The position numbers were made by a program, and so were the translations under genes. 64,000 nucleotides of DNA from Fabrea salina (lineage: Eukaryota > Ciliophora > Heterotrichea > Heterotrichida > Fabreidae), in contig JALIHJ010000054.1 in NCBI GenBank assembly GCA_022984795.1, forward strand, positions 119,909-183,908. The letters are read 5' to 3'. The notes under the pieces are model-generated. The model was not told where the DNA came from, made no database searches, and saw nothing but the letters and a program-made list of their open reading frames with translations. Shown piece after piece: positions 62,401 through 64,000 of this stretch; the first letter of the stretch is position 1; every line of letters starts with the position of its first letter.

Positions 62401-64000
62401 GCACAGTTTCGCCTTCCATAGGAGGCACTTCTCCGCCCCACGTGGTGAGTTCTGACCAAAGTTCTGAGTAAGAGAAAGTAAGCCCTTTGGTGGCAGCTTT
62501 GCCCTTGGTGGGGTTGAGTACTTCCAAAGAAGGTTCCTTGTACTCTGGTCTCTGGCCTGTAGTGCACACTATCTGGGTAGTAGTAGCAGTGCTCACAACA
62601 CACTCCACTCCGTCAATAAACACTTGGGCGTTGGTTTCGAAGCCTTGGCCTGAAAGAGTGAGTTCAGTGCCTCCTAGAGTAGTGCCTCTTTCGGGGAGAT
62701 GCTGTCAACTACTGGAGTGTTGGTTTCTGAGTAAGTCACTGCGTTTATCTGAGTGACACTTTCTCCAGAGGAGTGAGTGGCTGTTAAGTCGCAGGTGAGT
62801 TGGTTTGCAGTTTCAGTGAAGGTCAAGTAGCCCTCTACTTTGATTTCGTTGACTAGCACTTGGTTGGCGTCTTCGTCTTTGAAGAGTCGGTAGTAGCGGT
62901 ACTGGTGGACAGGGAAGTTGTCGTCGGGTTCTTGGTTGCTAGGCACGTCCCTGGTGTTCCAGTAGTCGTTCACTGCTTCGAAGGTGTGCAGGAAGTTCTC
63001 CCAGGTACTGGCGTCGTTGGAACCCTGTACTTTGAGTCCCTTGAGGTGTCTGTAGTTCAGTCGTTTTTGTCTCCACCCACTACATTGAAGGCTGTCAGTT
63101 CAAGCACTTTGTTGGCTCCTACGTCAATGCCTAACAGATGGGTCAGCTCCGTCGTTGTGAAAGGACTCCAGGTCTCCGTCAACAATGTTGCCTTGAAGAG
63201 CCTTCCCTTGCTAACTATGAGGCTGAAGTCAGTGACTTGTTTGGGTTCTGCAAGGATCGAGTAGGTGCTTGCGAAAAAGCTGTAGTTAAGGGAGGAGTTT
63301 CGCAGGTAAGTGAGTTGCCTGAAGCTGAAGTGACTTTGCAGGGTTCTCCACACACTTCCACCTGAAGCTCACTTGTGAGTGAGGTTCCACTTAACTCTAC
63401 TGTCTGGCCTCCTGCAAAGGAACTTTAGGAAGCACTTACACTTGACACTTGCAGTTCTTCAGTGAAAGTTAAGTCTGGAGCCTGAACTGAACCCGTAGCC
63501 TTCCAAGTACACCTTGACTGAGTAAGTGCCTGGAGCTACAGAGGGAGTGCAAGTTACCTCTGAAGTAGAAGCTGGGTCCACACCTACTTCCCAGGTCGTT
63601 CAAGTAGACTTTGAAGGAAGCAGAGTCTTCACTGGGGAAGGTTCCTGCAACAGCGAGGTGGTTGGAAACTCCAGAGTGAGTGAAGGTTTTGGCACTTACA
63701 AAGCTCAGTCCGCACACTGCTGAGTCCGAGCAAAGAAAAGTCTGGGTCAATGCTCAACAACTAGGGGTCTTCGTCAGAGGAGTAACTTGCTGTTCTGCAC
63801 TTAGCAAAGGTGTTGCTTTCCTTGGGTAACTCGCTCACACTTCGAAACTGAAACTCATGGACTCTTTAAAGCCTGAACCTGACACTGTAACAATGCCTCC
63901 TCCTTGGGAAACCTGGCTTGGACTCACCCTGTTACTTTGACTTGGTTGGCTAAACTGCAAACATGGACTCTTCTGGAAGAGTAAGTGTGATGGAGGTGTC
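56482..64000 (-). CDS. Fibrocystin-L (PKHD1L1)-like giant surface protein, partial, frame-broken upstream
   Basis: A very large type I membrane protein; its 5' end is off the right edge. From 64000 downwards one sees IPT/TIG-type repeats (SPSQVSQGGGIVTVSGSGF), an F5/8C-like domain (NIVDGDLESFHNDGADPS, YRYYRLFKDEDANQVLVNEI), another IPT repeat, a first G8 domain (WGGEVPPMEGETVHIPKG), and a beta-helix with YGFWYD...VCPKF. From 61320 to 56482 the frame is intact for 1612 residues. It holds a second G8 domain (SDPSIWPNSELPKAGDIVTV), more beta-helix, a Thr/Ser-rich stem, one membrane helix (IGVTSGVFIVGTGIMVFYII), and a short cytosolic tail. About ten one-base breaks occur between 61355 and 63600. 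Confidence 0.82.
61355..64000 (-). other. Zone of multiple frame breaks in the fibrocystin-L-like gene
   Basis: Conserved segments continue across frame changes at 61355-61359, 62363-62365, 62693-62696, 63060, 63133-63134, 63191-63192, 63290-63292, 63492-63494 and 63590-63592. There is also one in-frame TAA (63425-63427). Most breaks lie in short runs of G/C. Further breaks follow towards 64000. No such damage is seen in the other 61 kb. Confidence 0.8.

Noticed and set aside
61221-62603. A 460-codon minus-strand frame that looks like one intact protein.
   Set aside because: Only its central part matches the G8/beta-helix family. The first 75 and last 35 codons are out of frame with the conserved continuation, so it is a piece of the larger broken gene.
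63411-63427. A possible 17-nt GTAAGT...AAAG intron around the in-frame TAA in the fibrocystin-L-like gene.
   Set aside because: Its removal breaks the frame, and the IPT repeat pattern runs straight through it. A single-base substitution explains the stop better.
1-64000. A non-standard genetic code (stop codons reassigned) as in many ciliates.
   Set aside because: TAA, TAG and TGA all occur at the natural ends of recognised proteins, and no conserved protein needs an in-frame stop to be read through.
1-64000. Prokaryotic-type operons, because of tandem genes with 0-10 bp overlaps.
   Set aside because: The genes are clearly eukaryotic (Dicer, IFT57, CHFR, eEFSec), strands alternate often, and tandem neighbours are functionally unrelated. 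Compact packing explains the overlaps.

Overview
The window reads as gene-dense macronuclear DNA of a heterotrich ciliate, most likely Stentor or a close relative. TAA, TAG and TGA all end reading frames that match known families (TAA in the great majority, TAG in about four, TGA in three), so the code is standard, unlike most ciliates. One gene is cleanly repaired by removing a 15-nt GTA...TAG intron, the tiny-intron size known from Stentor and Blepharisma. The 2002-residue P4-ATPase-like/guanylyl cyclase fusion is an alveolate hallmark. About 48 protein genes fill 64 kb; nearly all are single open frames and gaps are usually 0-60 bp. No rRNA, tRNA, CRISPR or mobile element was recognised.

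Layout. 1-5.3 kb: ORC2 (cut by the left edge), a small membrane-type protein, and Dicer. 5.4-12.4 kb: zinc finger, an acylated unknown, snurportin-like, MGRN1-type RING, alpha-carbonic anhydrase, a mitochondrial helical protein, a long coiled coil. 12.4-24.5 kb: UTP4, membrane-anchored TTLL, USP, Chibby, V-ATPase subunit d, M16 peptidase, CDPK, START protein, thioredoxin-like membrane protein. 24.5-33 kb: ARM protein, ankyrin-AGC kinase, eEFSec, MORN protein, a NEK6/7-type kinase fused to IFT57, FOP-like centrosomal protein, small TIM. 33-39 kb: the guanylyl cyclase. 39-49 kb: RCC1/coiled coil, CDKL5-type kinase, LRRC51-like, CHFR-like (with the intron), MFS transporter, BRCT protein, zinc knuckle and unknowns. 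49-56.5 kb: mini-ribophorin II, glutamine synthetase, dynein LC8, TFIIS-N-like protein, BAH-PHD-TFIIS-M protein, EXD2 and small proteins. 56.5-64 kb: a huge fibrocystin-L-like surface protein running off the right edge.

Two themes stand out. Cilium and basal-body genes are common (Chibby, TTLL, NEK-IFT57, FOP, CDKL5, LRRC51, LC8). So are N-terminally acylated or Ca/cyclic-nucleotide signalling proteins (CDPK, START, ARM, MORN, RING, guanylyl cyclase, AGC kinase).

The most novel items are: the in-frame NEK-IFT57 fusion; extreme gene packing (divergent start codons 4 and 6 bp apart, TAATG stop/start overlaps, TTAA sites that end two convergent genes at once); a ribophorin II reduced to its membrane domain; and the right-hand 2.7 kb, where an otherwise conserved gene is broken by about ten one-base changes, nearly all in short homopolymers. 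That last pattern looks more like sequence error than decay.
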